Positions 1 to 11,350 of a DNA stretch of 64,000 bases are shown here, in pieces; position 1 is the stretch's first letter; each line of letters begins with the position of its first letter. Source of the DNA: Adenophora triphylla var. japonica (Eukaryota; Streptophyta; Magnoliopsida; Asterales; Campanulaceae); assembly GCA_022495995.1 (NCBI GenBank), contig JAFEMH010000984.1, forward strand, positions 62,001-126,000. The letters are read 5' to 3'. Under the pieces are notes generated by a model, which saw only the letters and a program-made list of their open reading frames with translations, made no database searches and had not been told where the DNA came from. The position numbers and the translations under genes are program-made.

Positions 1-1010
1 TTTTTATGTTTTATGGTGTTTTATACTATATTATTTGATGTCAAAAAATATATTTTATGTTTATTTTTACTTAAATGGGATGAAGGGAGTACATAATTGT
101 GAGTTTTTTACATGAAGTTAAAAAAGGGTAATCTGCAGTGGCGTATCTAGGATTTAGAGTCGGGGTGTGCAAAAAATATCTTCGTCTACCTCCTTCTTCA
201 TCTTAGCCCTACTCCCATGGCCGTCACTACTCTCCCCCCATGTTAACCGGACACGGTATCCGGGATCCAACACGGACACGGATCCTAGTGTCGGATACAA
301 TTTTCTTAATAATTTTGGACACCGGGACACCGTCCTAAATTTGGACACGGATACGGGATACGATAATAAATTTGGACACGGGTACGGGATGAGATACGAT
401 AATACCAAAATACTCTTGAGTTCATATAAAATATATAAAGATATTTGATTTTCAAATAAAAATCGTACCAAAATCCTTAAAAAATAAGTATAAAAATTAA
501 TTTAATTTTTATAATATAATTATATAAAATATATAAACAACTTTTTACATATAAAATAAAAATGATATCCCAACTCTACTAGGGAGAATAAAGATATTTG
601 ATTTTCCAATACATGGGAGATATTGATGGACACATTTTCCCATGTAGCTTTTAGTCCACATATTTTTGATAACCAAGTTGGATCCTTCCTCTCTTTCTTC
701 ATTTCTTTCTATATAAAAAAACAAACACTGCTTTCTCTCTAGATACACTTTGCCGGCCGGCCACAAAGAATTCCGGCGAGGTGCTCTCTCCTTTTTCCGG
801 TAGGATTCCTCTTGATTTATTTTGGAGATTTTCGAGTAAACGACATTTTCAAGCTCTTTGGTTTTGTTTTTGCCTCGTTTTGTTGGCGGATTTGCCGTTT
901 ACTAGGAGCTTTTCGTCTCCATATTTTCCGATAAATCCACTCTCAGATAATAGTTTGCATTCCTATTTTTTTATATAAATACTCGCTAATTTTTTTTGAA
1001 AAACTCAGGT
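1..1010. other. AT-rich intergenic DNA, no supported gene
   Basis: No reading frame here resembles a known protein. Between about 249 and 400 there is a loose repetition of an ACACGGATAC / ACACGGGTACGGG motif, low-complexity sequence of the kind carried by degenerate plant transposons. The rest is AT-rich and unassigned. Confidence 0.5.
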
Positions 1011-1069
1011 GCGTCAGTTCCTTCCAGGCGCCATACTGAATCCGCCCTTGGTAATCTGGACATTTTATC

Positions 1070-1257
1070 AAATATTAATTCCATTCCAACGGTTACCAAA
1101 CATGAATTGCCAACGAATTGAATGACAATTTCATTCTATTTCGTACCAACCAAACACAAGGTTTGACCAATTTTTATTCCTTTCAATTCCTTCAGGAATC
1201 CAATTTCATTGACCATTCCATTCCTTTAATTTTTTTTCTCCCAAACCAAACAGGGCC
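1070..1257. mobile_element. Truncated Tourist-like (PIF/Harbinger) MITE end
   Basis: The right end reads AACCAAACAGGGCC and is followed at once by TAA. This is the typical terminal sequence and 3 bp target site of Tourist elements. Inside are many CAATT/ATTCC permutations common in such elements. I could not find a matching left terminus, so the left boundary is a guess and the element is probably truncated. Confidence 0.45.
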
Positions 1258-1260
1258 TAA

Positions 1261-2684
1261 AGTATCCATATTGCACCAGAAATCTCACTACATATCCAAA
1301 TCAAGGCTTAATGATCCCAAACTAATTATCCTCAATGGTATACAATTTAACAATGGCCGTTGGGCAACAAAAAAAGAAAAAGAGAGTATGAGAAAAACTA
1401 AAAGAATGAACATACGTTGATACAAACACAAAGAGAGGTAGGTCGGGTTCGGGAGAAAAACGGAGTGGCAGAGCCTACCCCCCCCCTTGCCCATTTTTTT
1501 CTCTGAAATTAGTCGCCAAACAATTGTGGCGTAACACTTGACGCTTCTAGGCTTGATGTTGCATTCTCTGATTTACCCTCACTCCCTAAACACACAAACA
1601 TGTGAAAGAAAAGGGTTGACATAATAACATTTTAGGTGTTGCAATTCAGGAAAGAATGGAGAGTAAATTGTAAAAGAGAGAGATATCATTAATAGTGATG
1701 GAGCGGAAGCCATAGAAGAGAGCCGGAGTGGCAGAACTTGTGTCAAACAATGAGGATCTGTAGTGTTTTTTTTTTTTTTAATATCAAAGCTATTAACGGT
1801 TTGGGAGGAGAAAGCATGGGAAGGTGGATGAGTTAGGTTATTTCATGCCGTCTGGATCATGTTTGGGTCTAATATTAAAAGCTCTTTGCCTTTTTAATTT
1901 GGGCTACTTATTAAATTACTTTTCAATTTAGTCCACTTGTTAAAATAATTGTACCAATATATATAACATGTTTACATTTTAATTTCTCCTTCTTTTGTCG
2001 GTCCTTCATTGTTCTCGTTAATAAAACATTATATGATTATCTATAAATAAAAACTAATCAATTAAAATTTAATATTTTAATCTCATAAAAATAATTATAA
2101 TTTGTTGTTTTGTAAATCTCCCAAGTCTCGACTAACTGACAACCCAAAACAATTTTACACGAACGATCTTCAAATCAACCTCAGGTGTAAATCTCATAGG
2201 TAAAACCTATCGCTGCTCTGGCCTTGTTTCAGCTTCGCCGTTGTCGCCGCCGGCATAAATCTCATTGGTTAAACCCTAACCCTATGTTTCTACATACATT
2301 GTGCGCTTATGATTCAATATCAATTTCAGAATATCAATTTGATATGAAACTAGATCTGGTTTCAAATTATGTTCCTAGAAATTTTACATTAAATTTTTGT
2401 GATTCCTAAGCTCTGTCCAACGTCAATTTTCTATTGTGTTTGGATGTTATATTGATTCAGTATAAATTGCTTGGAATGATTTTCACCCAATATATGGTGT
2501 GTTCAAATTTTGACTTCTTTCTCATTGAATTGAATTGTTGAGAGAGAAATCTAGTTGGATATACTGAATAATTTGGTCAATTGATTCCGATAGTATTTGC
2601 ATCATTTGCTAAAGAAGTTACTTTGTGCATTGTTCATTGATCAAATAGAGTAAATCATTAATAAGTTCATTATTTTTACCGGGC
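1261..2684. other. Intergenic, nothing recognisable
   Basis: AT-rich sequence with poly-T and poly-A runs. The short open stretches (for example near 2224-2409) have no recognisable domain. There is no RNA gene or clear transposon end. Confidence 0.4.
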
Positions 2685-2782
2685 GTTCTCCCTCTCGAAT
2701 TTATAAATGGATGACATTTGGAGAGGTGGAAACTGCTCGATCAGCAATAGATTCTGAACTGCACTATCACGGAATAGCAAAG
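2685..2782 (+). pseudogene. Single-exon relic of a peroxisomal-type long-chain acyl-CoA synthetase (LACS6/7-like)
   Basis: One frame reads YKWMTFGEVETARSAI followed by HYHGIAK. From memory this matches the N-terminal part of plant LACS6/LACS7 (YKWMTYGEVGTARSAI...HHGIPKG), enzymes that activate fatty acids for peroxisomal beta-oxidation. The stretch ends at AAAG followed by GCAAGTG, which could be a GC-type donor or a mutated GT donor. I found no upstream start exon and no downstream AMP-binding exons (the next expected segment contains INRPEWL), so this is an isolated, non-functional exon copy. The family call rests on about 30 residues. Confidence 0.6.
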
Positions 2783-2784
2783 GC

Positions 2785-4050
2785 AAGTGAAATACTTGAT
2801 TTATTTCTCGAAACCCTCTTTTCTCATATAAACTGTTGGTGTTTTATACCTATTTGAATAGTATATAAACATAATTATTAAGTTTGTCATCCGTTTAATC
2901 TTGCATGAGTCATTTTTGTTTCTGATTGGAGTCCCTACTTCTATGTGGGATAAAATATCTTACAAAGTATATAGCAAACAATGTGCTTGACTTGAGTTCA
3001 TGTCTTAACAGTAATGACATCATTGGTATGCTTGTTTTTGTTGTCCCCTGAAACTACCATATCTTAACAGTAATTTTTCAGTTTATGGATGTTTGTTTAT
3101 ATAGGGTCCCTTTGTGCCACAGTTTATTAGACATCTTCCGTAGGAGTGCATTTTTTTATTTTTATTTTTTGGTACGCTCTTCCAATTTTTGCAAGCCAAT
3201 TTGCGAAAATTGGATGTTTGTTTTTGGATGTCTTAACAGTAATGACATCATTGGTACGCCCTTCCAATTTTTGCAAGCCAATTTGCAGCTTGATAACATT
3301 CTCTACGCTCAAAATTAATATGACAATCCCAATATTTTCTTATAAGCACTCAGCAGTCCTCAATGATATTTCCAGCAAGATGGAAGTTGGTATCACCTGT
3401 TTGGATTAGACCAACGACATCTTTGAGTCAGTTTCCTGTGGACTTTTAAATCTCTCATGCTCCATGCAAGTTTCTTTCCTTTCTCAAATGGCTTTGAGTC
3501 CGGCCTGCAATATAGAGCATATTTCAATCCCTCCCGTGAAGCCTATCAACCATTGACTTAATCATTTCTAAACAACTCGCAAATGGCACGACACCCTGCT
3601 TCCAGTTTCTTGACTCGTTGAGTTGATGTGAACTCCTTAATGATGTGTAGTTATGTATACCTGAATATGCAGTTCTTTATACCTGGAAATGCTGTATAGT
3701 TATTTCCACTACTTGCCAACTCCTTATGCTGCCTTTCAATTAGAATCGTAGAGGTAAAAAAATAAATTGAAAATGATGATTAGTCAATTGACCATTCAAA
3801 CACATTAACAACATATTCTCATGTCCAAATTTACCCGTAATTAACTCCACTTCTTACAAAATTAATACTCAACCTTCCCTTCTCCCTCATCCTCATTTAT
3901 CCAATCTCCTCATTTTCACAAGGGTAATTTTGAAAGTTGAATGACTCTAAACCCTCTATTTTATTAATAAGATTTTCTTTATGGAACAAATACAAATAGA
4001 AAATAGGACTTCCATTATTGGACGGAGTATAAGACTATTAGTTAAATGTG
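2785..4050. other. Intergenic with short local duplications
   Basis: The string TCTTAACAGTAATGACATCA occurs near 3003 and again near 3232, and CCAATTTTTGCAAGCCAATT near 3182 and 3264, so a segment of roughly 80-230 bp was locally duplicated. A sequence ending ATTGGACGGAGTATA near 4017-4031 may be the decayed end of a Stowaway-type MITE. No gene is supported. Confidence 0.4.
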
Positions 4051-4054
4051 TATA

Positions 4055-4515
4055 CATGTTTTGATCACTAAAGAAACCATGTTTTTGCAATGTCCTCATT
4101 GAAGTTTTTTTTTGCAATGTCCTCATTCAAGTACACGATTTCTGCAGTGTTCTCACTCCGTAAACGAAGACGTCAATTTCTTTTATCGGTGGAAGGGCAC
4201 ATGCTATCACGTGACTAACAACCATTATAAACTTAACTTTTCGTCATTGAAAATCCTTCGGAAAATGGTGTTTTTTTATACGAATTTGAAGAAATGGAAA
4301 TGAAATGGTGCGGCCTTTTTGATAGTCTGTGGTGATCTGAAAAGCTAAATTTATAACGGATCACGTTATAGCATGTGCCCCTCTGCCGTTAAAAACTTGA
4401 CGTCTCCGTTTACGGAGTGAGATTATTGCAAAAATCGTGTACTTGAACGAGGACATTGAAAAAAAAAAACTTCAATGAGGACATTCAAAAACATGATTTC
4501 TTTTGTAACCAAAAT
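4055..4515. repeat. Foldback element with long terminal inverted repeats
   Basis: The segment 4070-4206 returns as its approximate reverse complement at 4362-4506. Matching landmarks are CATGTTTTTG / CAAAAACATG, CAAGTACACGATTT / AAATCGTGTACTTG, CTCCGTAAACG / CGTTTACGGAG and GGGCACATGCTAT / ATAGCATGTGCCC. The arms are about 140 bp around a core of about 150 bp. Such long-armed elements are usually non-autonomous DNA transposons, often Mutator-like, but I see no clean target duplication. A transcript would fold into a long hairpin. Confidence 0.65.
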
Positions 4516-4561
4516 ATGGGTTTTGCCTTATAGGATCCACGCCTGTGTTAACTACCATATA

Positions 4562-4676
4562 CTCCTTCCATCCCAAAATGAATGCCCAAAACACTTTTAA
4601 ATTTGATCTTGATAACTTGCAAAAATGTAAGAAAGATATAGAAAATCATAAATTTATAGGACGAAGGACAGGAGAG
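4562..4676. mobile_element. Possible short Stowaway-like MITE
   Basis: The left end CTCCTTCCATCC after TA resembles the family terminus CTCCCTCCGTCC. The right end GGACGAAGGACAGGAGAG before TA is roughly its complement. At 115 bp it would be a degenerate or shortened copy. Mismatches in the termini make this tentative. Confidence 0.35.
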
Positions 4677-4679
4677 TAG

Positions 4680-7330
4680 GTGACAGTTGGTTCGGCGCCA
4701 CAACGCGCGTGATGGTTGCCGCCTGAGCCTCCATTTAATGCAACAAGGACAGGTCTGCTGTTGATTTCAGACTCGTACGGAATTGTGATCCACAAGTTAG
4801 GAACCGGGTGTCTGGATGAGACCGCTAATATCGCGGTATGAGGTGAACTCGATCTGAAGCTCCACAACTTACTTGATTTGGAAGATAAGTTCGCACCGGA
4901 GCGATTTTAGGCCCGGTCTGGAGGGTCCGGGCTCATCAGTAGCCCCTTGCTTCGAGTGCTAGATTATGGTCAGGGCGAGAAGCCATATATAGATCTCGGT
5001 CTTAGAACTGAGTCAATGGCGCAGGCAAAAGTGTTGTGAATTTTGTTATGTTTTTGGCGAAGACTCCCTGCTAGGAAGCTCTGGGAAGCTTGCTTGCTAA
5101 GGAATGGGGGCCACGGGTTGTTGAACCGTCAGCACGTGACAGGTACGTATGGGACATTTCGCGAATTTCAAAAGGCGTCATAAATGCTAATCGTCATAAA
5201 TTCAAAATTTAAACCCTGTTTGTTCGGTAAACGAGAGAATTTGGCTGGGTGGCCCATTAATACGGGTTAACCCAAACCATCCCGAGCCTATAAATACAAA
5301 AACCCCTTTCCTTCACAATCTTTTATCACTCTGTGCTATTGATTTGAGCTTTTAGAGAGAGAAACACTCTTGACTTTTGATTTCCTCCTTTGCTTCATTC
5401 CTTGACAAAATTCTGGGGTAGTTCTTTTCGTTGGTTCTTCTTGTTTCTTTTTTCCTTCGAAGACTATCCATGGTTGAAAGTCCTGAACGTCCTCTTTAAC
5501 TGGGTAATGAGATCATCTCTGATGTATTTGTCGTGGATAAACCGAATGGTTGTCGGCGGGATGTGGGTTAAAATTACCTTAGAAGCCTTTAGATACTTTT
5601 CTGTTAAATATGATCGAGGGAATTGGGTCCCACTCCTGTTGTGGAAGGCCAAAAGAAGAGCATACATTAATGGGCATATGCAAACAATTGGTGATGTTCA
5701 TCCGCTAAGAAATTTTGTGTGTTATGTAGGTTTCCTTGAGATAGGGACCAGACCCAGAACGCTAGGGATTTGGTGAGGACTCGGCTTGATCCATCTGGCT
5801 GTGAAAACGATTAGGAGAAAGTTGAATTAATGGACGAGACTGAAGTAACTGAGGCCCTGTTGCCTTCGCTGAGCGCACGGCCTATCTGGCAATGGTTGAG
5901 CCCACGGCCCCTCTGGCCGTGATTGAACCTGCTGGTCAGCTCGTTGCCAAGCGCATAGCTGTGATAGATTTGAGTAGCAGTGGTGATGAGGCTGTTTACC
6001 GTGACGAGCTGGAGTTTGGAGAGAATGTATTTGAGGGAAACTCCCCGGTAAAAGGCAATGAATAAGGGGATGAGGAGATGAGTAGCTCTGATACTCTCAA
6101 TGATGATAAGGACTTAAGATAGGATGGCTGTTGATACTGCTCAAAAGGCAGTGGAGATTGTAAACGCCTTTCGTGAGGGCCACGAAGTGACTGCTCATGC
6201 TTGCGAGCTAAGTCACCTTAATACTTCTACCTCGGGGATCGCGCTTTCTCGCCGTCATTTCGAGGAGAAATCCTCAACTCGCAAGACTTTGACCGATGCC
6301 TTGACAAAGAACTTTAACATTGACAGAAATGTCTATTCTAGTTGCGGGCTAAAAGATGTTGAGAAAGGTGATCGCACACGTCGCACGACTGTTTTTGATG
6401 TCCGAGATGATAATAGGGAGTGTGTTCTTTGGATCCCAATTCGAAAATGGGCATAGGCTACCCCTAGATCCATTTATCGTGGAGTTCTTATCCTTCAATA
6501 AATGGCTGCCAATGCATCTTACTCCCAACACCATTCGCTCCTGGTGTCTTTTATTTTGGTGAGTAAAGTGTTAGGATATGAGCCCTCTTTTTCTGGTCTA
6601 TACACTTACTACACCAACTAATGACAATCTTGGCCTGAAAACTAAAGACAATTCTCCCAAAGCTTTCTCTCTCTCGAATAACAAATTTGATCAGTGAAAT
6701 CAGAAACAAATTTTCGTGATTACCGGTAGATTTGGGTGGACCTTTGGCTTAGCCAAGAGGTATTATGCCCCGAGGGTCTCAGCCAACGGTTATCCCGATC
6801 CTGGTGATGCCCTTGAGTCTAAGATCGCAATAGCTTGATATTTAGGTTAACATTCGGGTGAGAAGGTGGATGCGGTCTTTGATATCGCGCCCATAATTAA
6901 TTATGAGGCCTTGCTGATATATGCTGGGGTGGCCCTTCCAAGAGATGGGTCGAATGTGGAGCCTAGGGTGTAGAGATTGAGCCTACCTTTTGCGACCCAT
7001 ACCCAGAGAGTGCATGAATTTTTTAGCTTTGAATCCAAGTGTGGCACCTGCAGAATGGGCGCAGTCTATGAAGAATCCGAGTGGATTGGTCTCTTGTTTG
7101 CTTTTCTTTTGCTTTTCCATGCTTTTCTTTTGCAGTTTAATATCTCTCTTTTTTTATTCCAACGCTTTTTCCCGCTTTCTTCGGATCCGAAGATTCATAA
7201 ATGGCCCCCAAGAAATCCGCTACGGATTTGAAGGCTGCTAAGGCGCGAAAAGTGTGTCAACAATAAGTGGCAAGGCAGGGAACTCTTGAGAATGCTGCTG
7301 ATCCCAAGGCATGTAACTATTTTAATGTTC
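4680..7330 (+). mobile_element. Decayed transposon with LTR-like leader and gypsy-type transposase domain
   Basis: Between 4900 and 5350 the sequence has features of a plant LTR or leader: a GC-richer block, then CCTATAAATACAAAAACCCC at about 5287 as a TATA-type promoter. Downstream, 5820-6560 is a coding-like stretch with several frame changes and stops, including the domain annotated separately at 6390-6555. A short in-frame start MAPKKSATDLKAAKA at 7201 ends at a stop soon after. I could not find paired LTRs or target duplications, so the boundaries are approximate. The coding-like remains and promoter-like leader point to an old transposon rather than a host gene. Confidence 0.45.
6390..6555 (+). 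pseudogene. Putative gypsy-type transposon domain (PF04195-like), broken
   Basis: The reading contains FENGHRLPLDPFIVEFL and then LTPNTIRSW. This fits the hallmark of the plant 'putative gypsy type transposon' domain (F-x2-G-x-R-L/F-P-L-x-P-F, then LTPN-x2-R). The function of that domain is not established. The upstream part (6124-6456, starting MAVDTAQKAVEIV) runs in a different frame, so a frameshift separates the two. The match is short and made from memory of the family. Confidence 0.5.
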
Positions 7331-7339
7331 AATTTAGGA

Positions 7340-7640
7340 TTAATTCCATGAGGCCCCTTCGCCACATGGCACTGCAAACTAATTCGCTCCTTTATCTTTA
7401 GGTATAGGAGCGAATTGTTTAATAAAATATGAGACATTTTTTTATTATTTTTTTTAAAAAGTAAAAAAGTGTGAAAAAAAAATACTATTATATCCTAAGA
7501 TATATGAGTAATTTAGTCTTCTACTTTTGAATATAAAATCGACAGGAAAAGTAATGTGTGAGCGTGAATTTCTGTAAAATTTTGAATCTCACATCAATAT
7601 TTATGAATTTGTTATATCGACAAGATTCTATAGTCCATGC
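7340..7640. repeat. Dispersed repeat, second copy at 45690-46650
   Basis: GGTATAGGAGCGAATTGTTTA, then AAAATATGAGAC and a T/A-rich run, then GTGAATTTCTGT, reappear in the same order at 45690-45740 and 46571-46590. In the second copy a 711 bp hAT-like element lies between the two halves; here the site is empty. The family is unidentified. Confidence 0.5.
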
Positions 7641-8601
7641 CCTTCAATTTAATTCTGGACAAAGCCTAACCTAGGCGTCTAGTGCATTGGACCCAACCTT
7701 TCCCGCCTTCTTATGAAAAAAGCTCTAAATTCCCCCCAAAATTTGCCGGGAAAATTCTCATACTTTTACAATTAAATTTCCATCAAAATTCTTTTGGCTG
7801 GCCCCTTCACCAAAACCTACAACTTCTCCGCTATCAAACCATGTTGACATTTCACTGTTTTGCTGCAATTTGCCTCTTGCCAAATTTTAGGGCTTTGTGA
7901 ACAAAAATACGATGCCGGTTCTGAGTTGGAGACACCATACCCTTGTTCAAGCTTTTTTGCTATCGCGAGGTCCACTCTCGAAAGCGGAAGGATCTTTTAA
8001 GTATCCATTTCAATTCGACAGCACCAGTCAGAGAAACAATGTGTTCAAGGTTAGATCAAATTAGCATATTACTACTATGACTACTTGCAATAAGGAAAAT
8101 AAGTTGCCCTTATAAGGTAGTTTGCACATCTTTTACAGAGTTGTGACTGGTTGATCTTATTTACTTTATACGAAATGAGTTGTCATGGTGATTGATTGTG
8201 ATACCAATAGCACGTTTCTTGTGTCACACTTGTTGTAGCCTCTTCTTGATTAATCCGTCAATGCATTGGAAACAAATTGACTTTGCTTTGAGTTTCATTT
8301 TATTCTACAATGCATGCAAATGGAAAAAAATTGTGGTATATGCTATATTACATGGACTCGCCTAAGTGTATTGGATGTGGGTACAGATTCAGGTGTTGTA
8401 TCCACCAAAATTTTAACATTTTACACTAAATAGTATAAAACAATGACACATACACACATCCATGTCGTGTCGTGTGGACACTGGTACTTTGGCTGATATT
8501 TCTTATACCAAAAGTTTATCATTTTATACCATTAAATTGTGGACACTTTTTGAAGGATCAATTCCTTAAAGAAGTCAATTCGCCATTTAGTCTCTCTCTA
8601 A

Positions 8602-8703
8602 GTATGTGTGTATCTATATACACACATACATTTATATGTGTGTGAGAGAGAGAGAGACTAGATACACACATACATTTATATGTGTGAGAGAGAGAGAGAG
8701 ACT
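8602..8703. repeat. Compound microsatellite, duplicated unit
   Basis: Two consecutive units each contain ACACACATACATTTATATGTG followed by a (GA)n run. It lies inside the first NSE1 intron. Confidence 0.8.
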
Positions 8704-8984
8704 GCATGCTTGTTCAAAACATAACAAGTGACTCTGTTTTCAATAGTCATCCTGTTTTTCTGATCTCATTTCATGTCTCTACTAGACTTCACTTGACTGA
8801 TATGAGATAGTAAAGAATATTCTTGTCATGCTAATGATCAACATCAAAATTCCCATTTGAAATTTCTATTTCAATTTCAGGTCTATGCCCGGTATGTTAT
8901 TTGCTTGAGTTGTATTTATTGTTTTTTCTAGGTGGCGTTATCCTTCCCCACGAACTGATGATTCAGTTAGAGAAGAAATATATA

Positions 8985-9252
8985 CTCCCTCCGTCCTATT
9001 ATAAGGGGCACAAAACTGCAAGTGCATGGGAATTAAGGAGAGTGTATATATATTAAAAATATTGGTAGTACAGTAGGTGTTGAGTATGAAAGTGAGGTAG
9101 GGGAGAGAAAGTGGGTAGGGAATAATTATTGTGAGTATGACAATTTGGTCCCATTTAATAAACATGTATCATAAAATGTTTTTGGGTAATGAGACTTATC
9201 AATGGGACACTCAAAAAGGAAACTTATGGCCTTTATTATTGGATGGAGAGAG
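8985..9252. mobile_element. Stowaway-type MITE
   Basis: Terminal CTCCCTCCGTCC at the left is answered by GGATGGAGAGAG at the right, and both ends are bordered by TA (8983-8984 and 9253-9254), the Tc1/mariner target site. Length is 268 bp with no coding capacity. It lies in the intron before block 2 of the NSE1 fragment. Confidence 0.85.
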
Positions 9253-9912
9253 TATTTGTTTTCTTACGGAGTTCCTAGTGGGGAATTTAGACTTTTTGAA
9301 GGTCGAAATATTTAGGGATATCATTTGGCAGGTAGAACAAATTCTTTTATGTCTGGTGAGGATTATGAACTAAGAGGATTATGAACTAAATCACTATATT
9401 TAAGGAACTCATATATGCTCTTTTCAGGTGCTCATCAACAACTGTTCAATGATTATCTTCGCAAGATAAACATGGAACTATCATCTGTACGGTTTGAGTT
9501 ACGGGCATGTAGAAATCAATATGATGGAAAGGTCTATTATGGGGCAATCAACAATGTTGCGGATGAAAAGCAAAGCTTGGAACAAAGTATACAGTTCCTC
9601 AAATTGCGTATTATAAGAGCATTGTAAGTTGTCGCCAATTTTACTTTCTTATATCTTATTTAAAAAATTTGGTGTCACCTTGGACCTTTGGGGAAGAACA
9701 TGTGTTGTAACTTGAAAAACTAACGGTTATCTAAGAAACTAAAGTAATATAGTATTGTTACCATCTTCTTCTTTTGTTTAATATTGTATTGATATCAAAA
9801 CAGATAGAAGTCATAGTCCAAGATGCCACAGCAAACGGTAGCATTTCAAACATCGATGCTCTCAACATTCGGCTGGATAACCAGGTCTTCACTTGTTTTA
9901 CCTGTAAACTAA

Positions 9913-10102
9913 GGCTCCGTTTGTTTGGGGGAAAATGTTTTCCGGAAAACATTTTCCTCACTTTTCGGTGTTTGTTTCGCACCAGAAAATGGGGGAAACT
10001 TCATTTTTATCTTATTTTTTGAAAAATATTTTTTCATTTTCCGGAAAACATTTTGCCGAAAATCATTTTCCGGAAAATGTTTTACGCTAAACAAACGGAG
10101 CC
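9913..10102. mobile_element. Tourist-like (PIF/Harbinger) MITE
   Basis: Perfect terminal repeats GGCTCCGTTTGTTT and AAACAAACGGAGCC are flanked by TAA on both sides (9910-9912, 10103-10105), the Harbinger target site. The 190 bp body contains repeated palindromic GGAAAATGTTTTCC-like motifs and could form a near-complete hairpin. It sits 28 bp past the last recognisable NSE1 exon. Confidence 0.92.
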
Positions 10103-10105
10103 TAA

Positions 10106-11232
10106 GCTTTATTTGAATAACGTCACATGCCAATTTTCCATTTATAACCTGTTACACTTGCAAGCAATTTTATCTTTTTGTGCATCATAATGCCTGTTTG
10201 TATCTTCTATCTTATCTGTATTTTGGTTATCCTATATTTTCTGTTATTTTCAAACATAAACCAACCTAGATAATCGTTTGCATGTCGATACAGCATGCTT
10301 CAATCTTCTATATATGATGTTGAGAGTTTGTTCTTTCCATTTTAGGTATTAATCTATTGTGGAGTCCTGAAAGTATGTGTTCATCTTTATGCGGAGATGC
10401 TTGTTGAGTATATGCATTAATTGATTTAAACATAGTTATTAACAAACTGCATGTGGTGGGTAAGTGATACCTTTTGAGGCAGAGTGGTGAGGCGAAAGGC
10501 AAACAATGTGAAAATATAGCTAAATGAATTATATTTATATAAATATATATTTTGCCTCAAATTTCAAAACCATGTTATCAATGCGTGTAATACATTAAAT
10601 TCAGTCCACAAAATTCATTATACTCTGAACAAGAAACTCAAATCCATGAGGAAAACTGTCAGCCCACGTTAATCAAAGAAAAACTTTCAATCCTAAGCCC
10701 CAAATCGCTTCTTTTTCAAAAATCCCAAAACTGTAAGAGATGTCTTTAAATCTAAAAATCAACCGGCAGACTAAGCTCAATAGGTGCCGTAACCAAGTTT
10801 GTCCAAGTCCAGTCATTACTCAAAACATTCTGGCGAAGGTGCATGGACTAAAATCTTTCCATCAGATCCGGGCCAAAAATTGAGACGTCTCTTTTGCTTG
10901 CCTTTCGCCTCTTTACTAGCTGAAAGAAGCACATGCCTCTTTATGCCTTTGCGGCATTGCCGTGCCTGATCTTCTCCAGGTGTCGGAAGGTTGCCAGAGC
11001 TCGCCTCTTGCCTGAATGAGGTTCTCGTATATAATAGTTATCGATCCAAAGATGCCCAACAACCTGTAATAATGGGGGTTCTTTTCCATCCTTTGATGTG
11101 CCTTTGTTGATAAAGGTGGAAGTTATAATCGGTTATTGTAATCTGATCAATAGAACATTTCCGAACAGGAATAACAGAAATAGGTACTTGGATAATGGAA
11201 GTAATGTGATTTATTGGAACAGTAATTAGAAA
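10106..11232. other. Intergenic, nothing recognisable
   Basis: I searched for the missing NSE1 C-terminal exons (RING cysteines) and found none. GAGGCGAAAGGC near 10490 and GCCTTTCGCCTC near 10901 are an inverted pair about 410 bp apart, perhaps another transposon's ends, without visible target duplication. Confidence 0.35.
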
Positions 11233-11350
11233 TCTTTGCATTTGTACTGGTGCTTTTCTTCTCAATCGTCGTGGTCGACATGCCTTTTTCCACTTCACGG
11301 ATAACTTGACCGACTGGTTCTATGTGAAAAGGGCAGCACGCAATTTCTGA
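11233..11350 (+). pseudogene. Orphan C-terminus of an LRR receptor-like protein
   Basis: The frame reads FLLNRRGRHAFFHF, then DWFYVKRAARNF and a stop at 11348. It corresponds to the membrane-proximal cytoplasmic tail of the receptor-like protein gene at 17.5-20.2 kb (LLLNRRGRHAFFRF, DWVYVKIATRK). No LRR or transmembrane sequence precedes it, so only about 40 codons and the stop survive. It shows that at least one more gene of this family once lay here or was partly copied here. Confidence 0.8.

Larger units (their letters stand above)
7912..9884 (+). pseudogene. NSE1: NSE1-like (SMC5/6 complex RING subunit) gene fragment
   Basis: Three exon-like blocks match plant NSE1, the RING-like subunit of the SMC5/6 DNA-repair complex. 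Block 1 (ATG at 7912) begins MPVLSWRHHTLVQAF. Block 2 (9428-9623) reads HQQLFNDYLRKINMEL, then FELRACRNQYDGKVYYG. Block 3 (9804-9884) reads IEVIVQDATANGSISN, then DALNIRL. Splice sites are visible: GTAAGT after 9623, CAG before 9804, GT after 9884. In block 2 one base is missing near 9570-9585, so the conserved KLGTKY...VPQIAYYK segment falls in another frame and the first frame stops. The segment joining blocks 1 and 2 (FHSIF...VTGKNP in relatives) is not found, and the C-terminal RING is absent. It retains introns, so it is a DNA-level duplicate, not a retrocopy. Confidence 0.78.

Noticed and set aside
5390..5776. 128-codon open frame (MLHSLTKFWGS...)
   Set aside because: No recognisable domain and it lies in the leader-like part of a decayed transposon.
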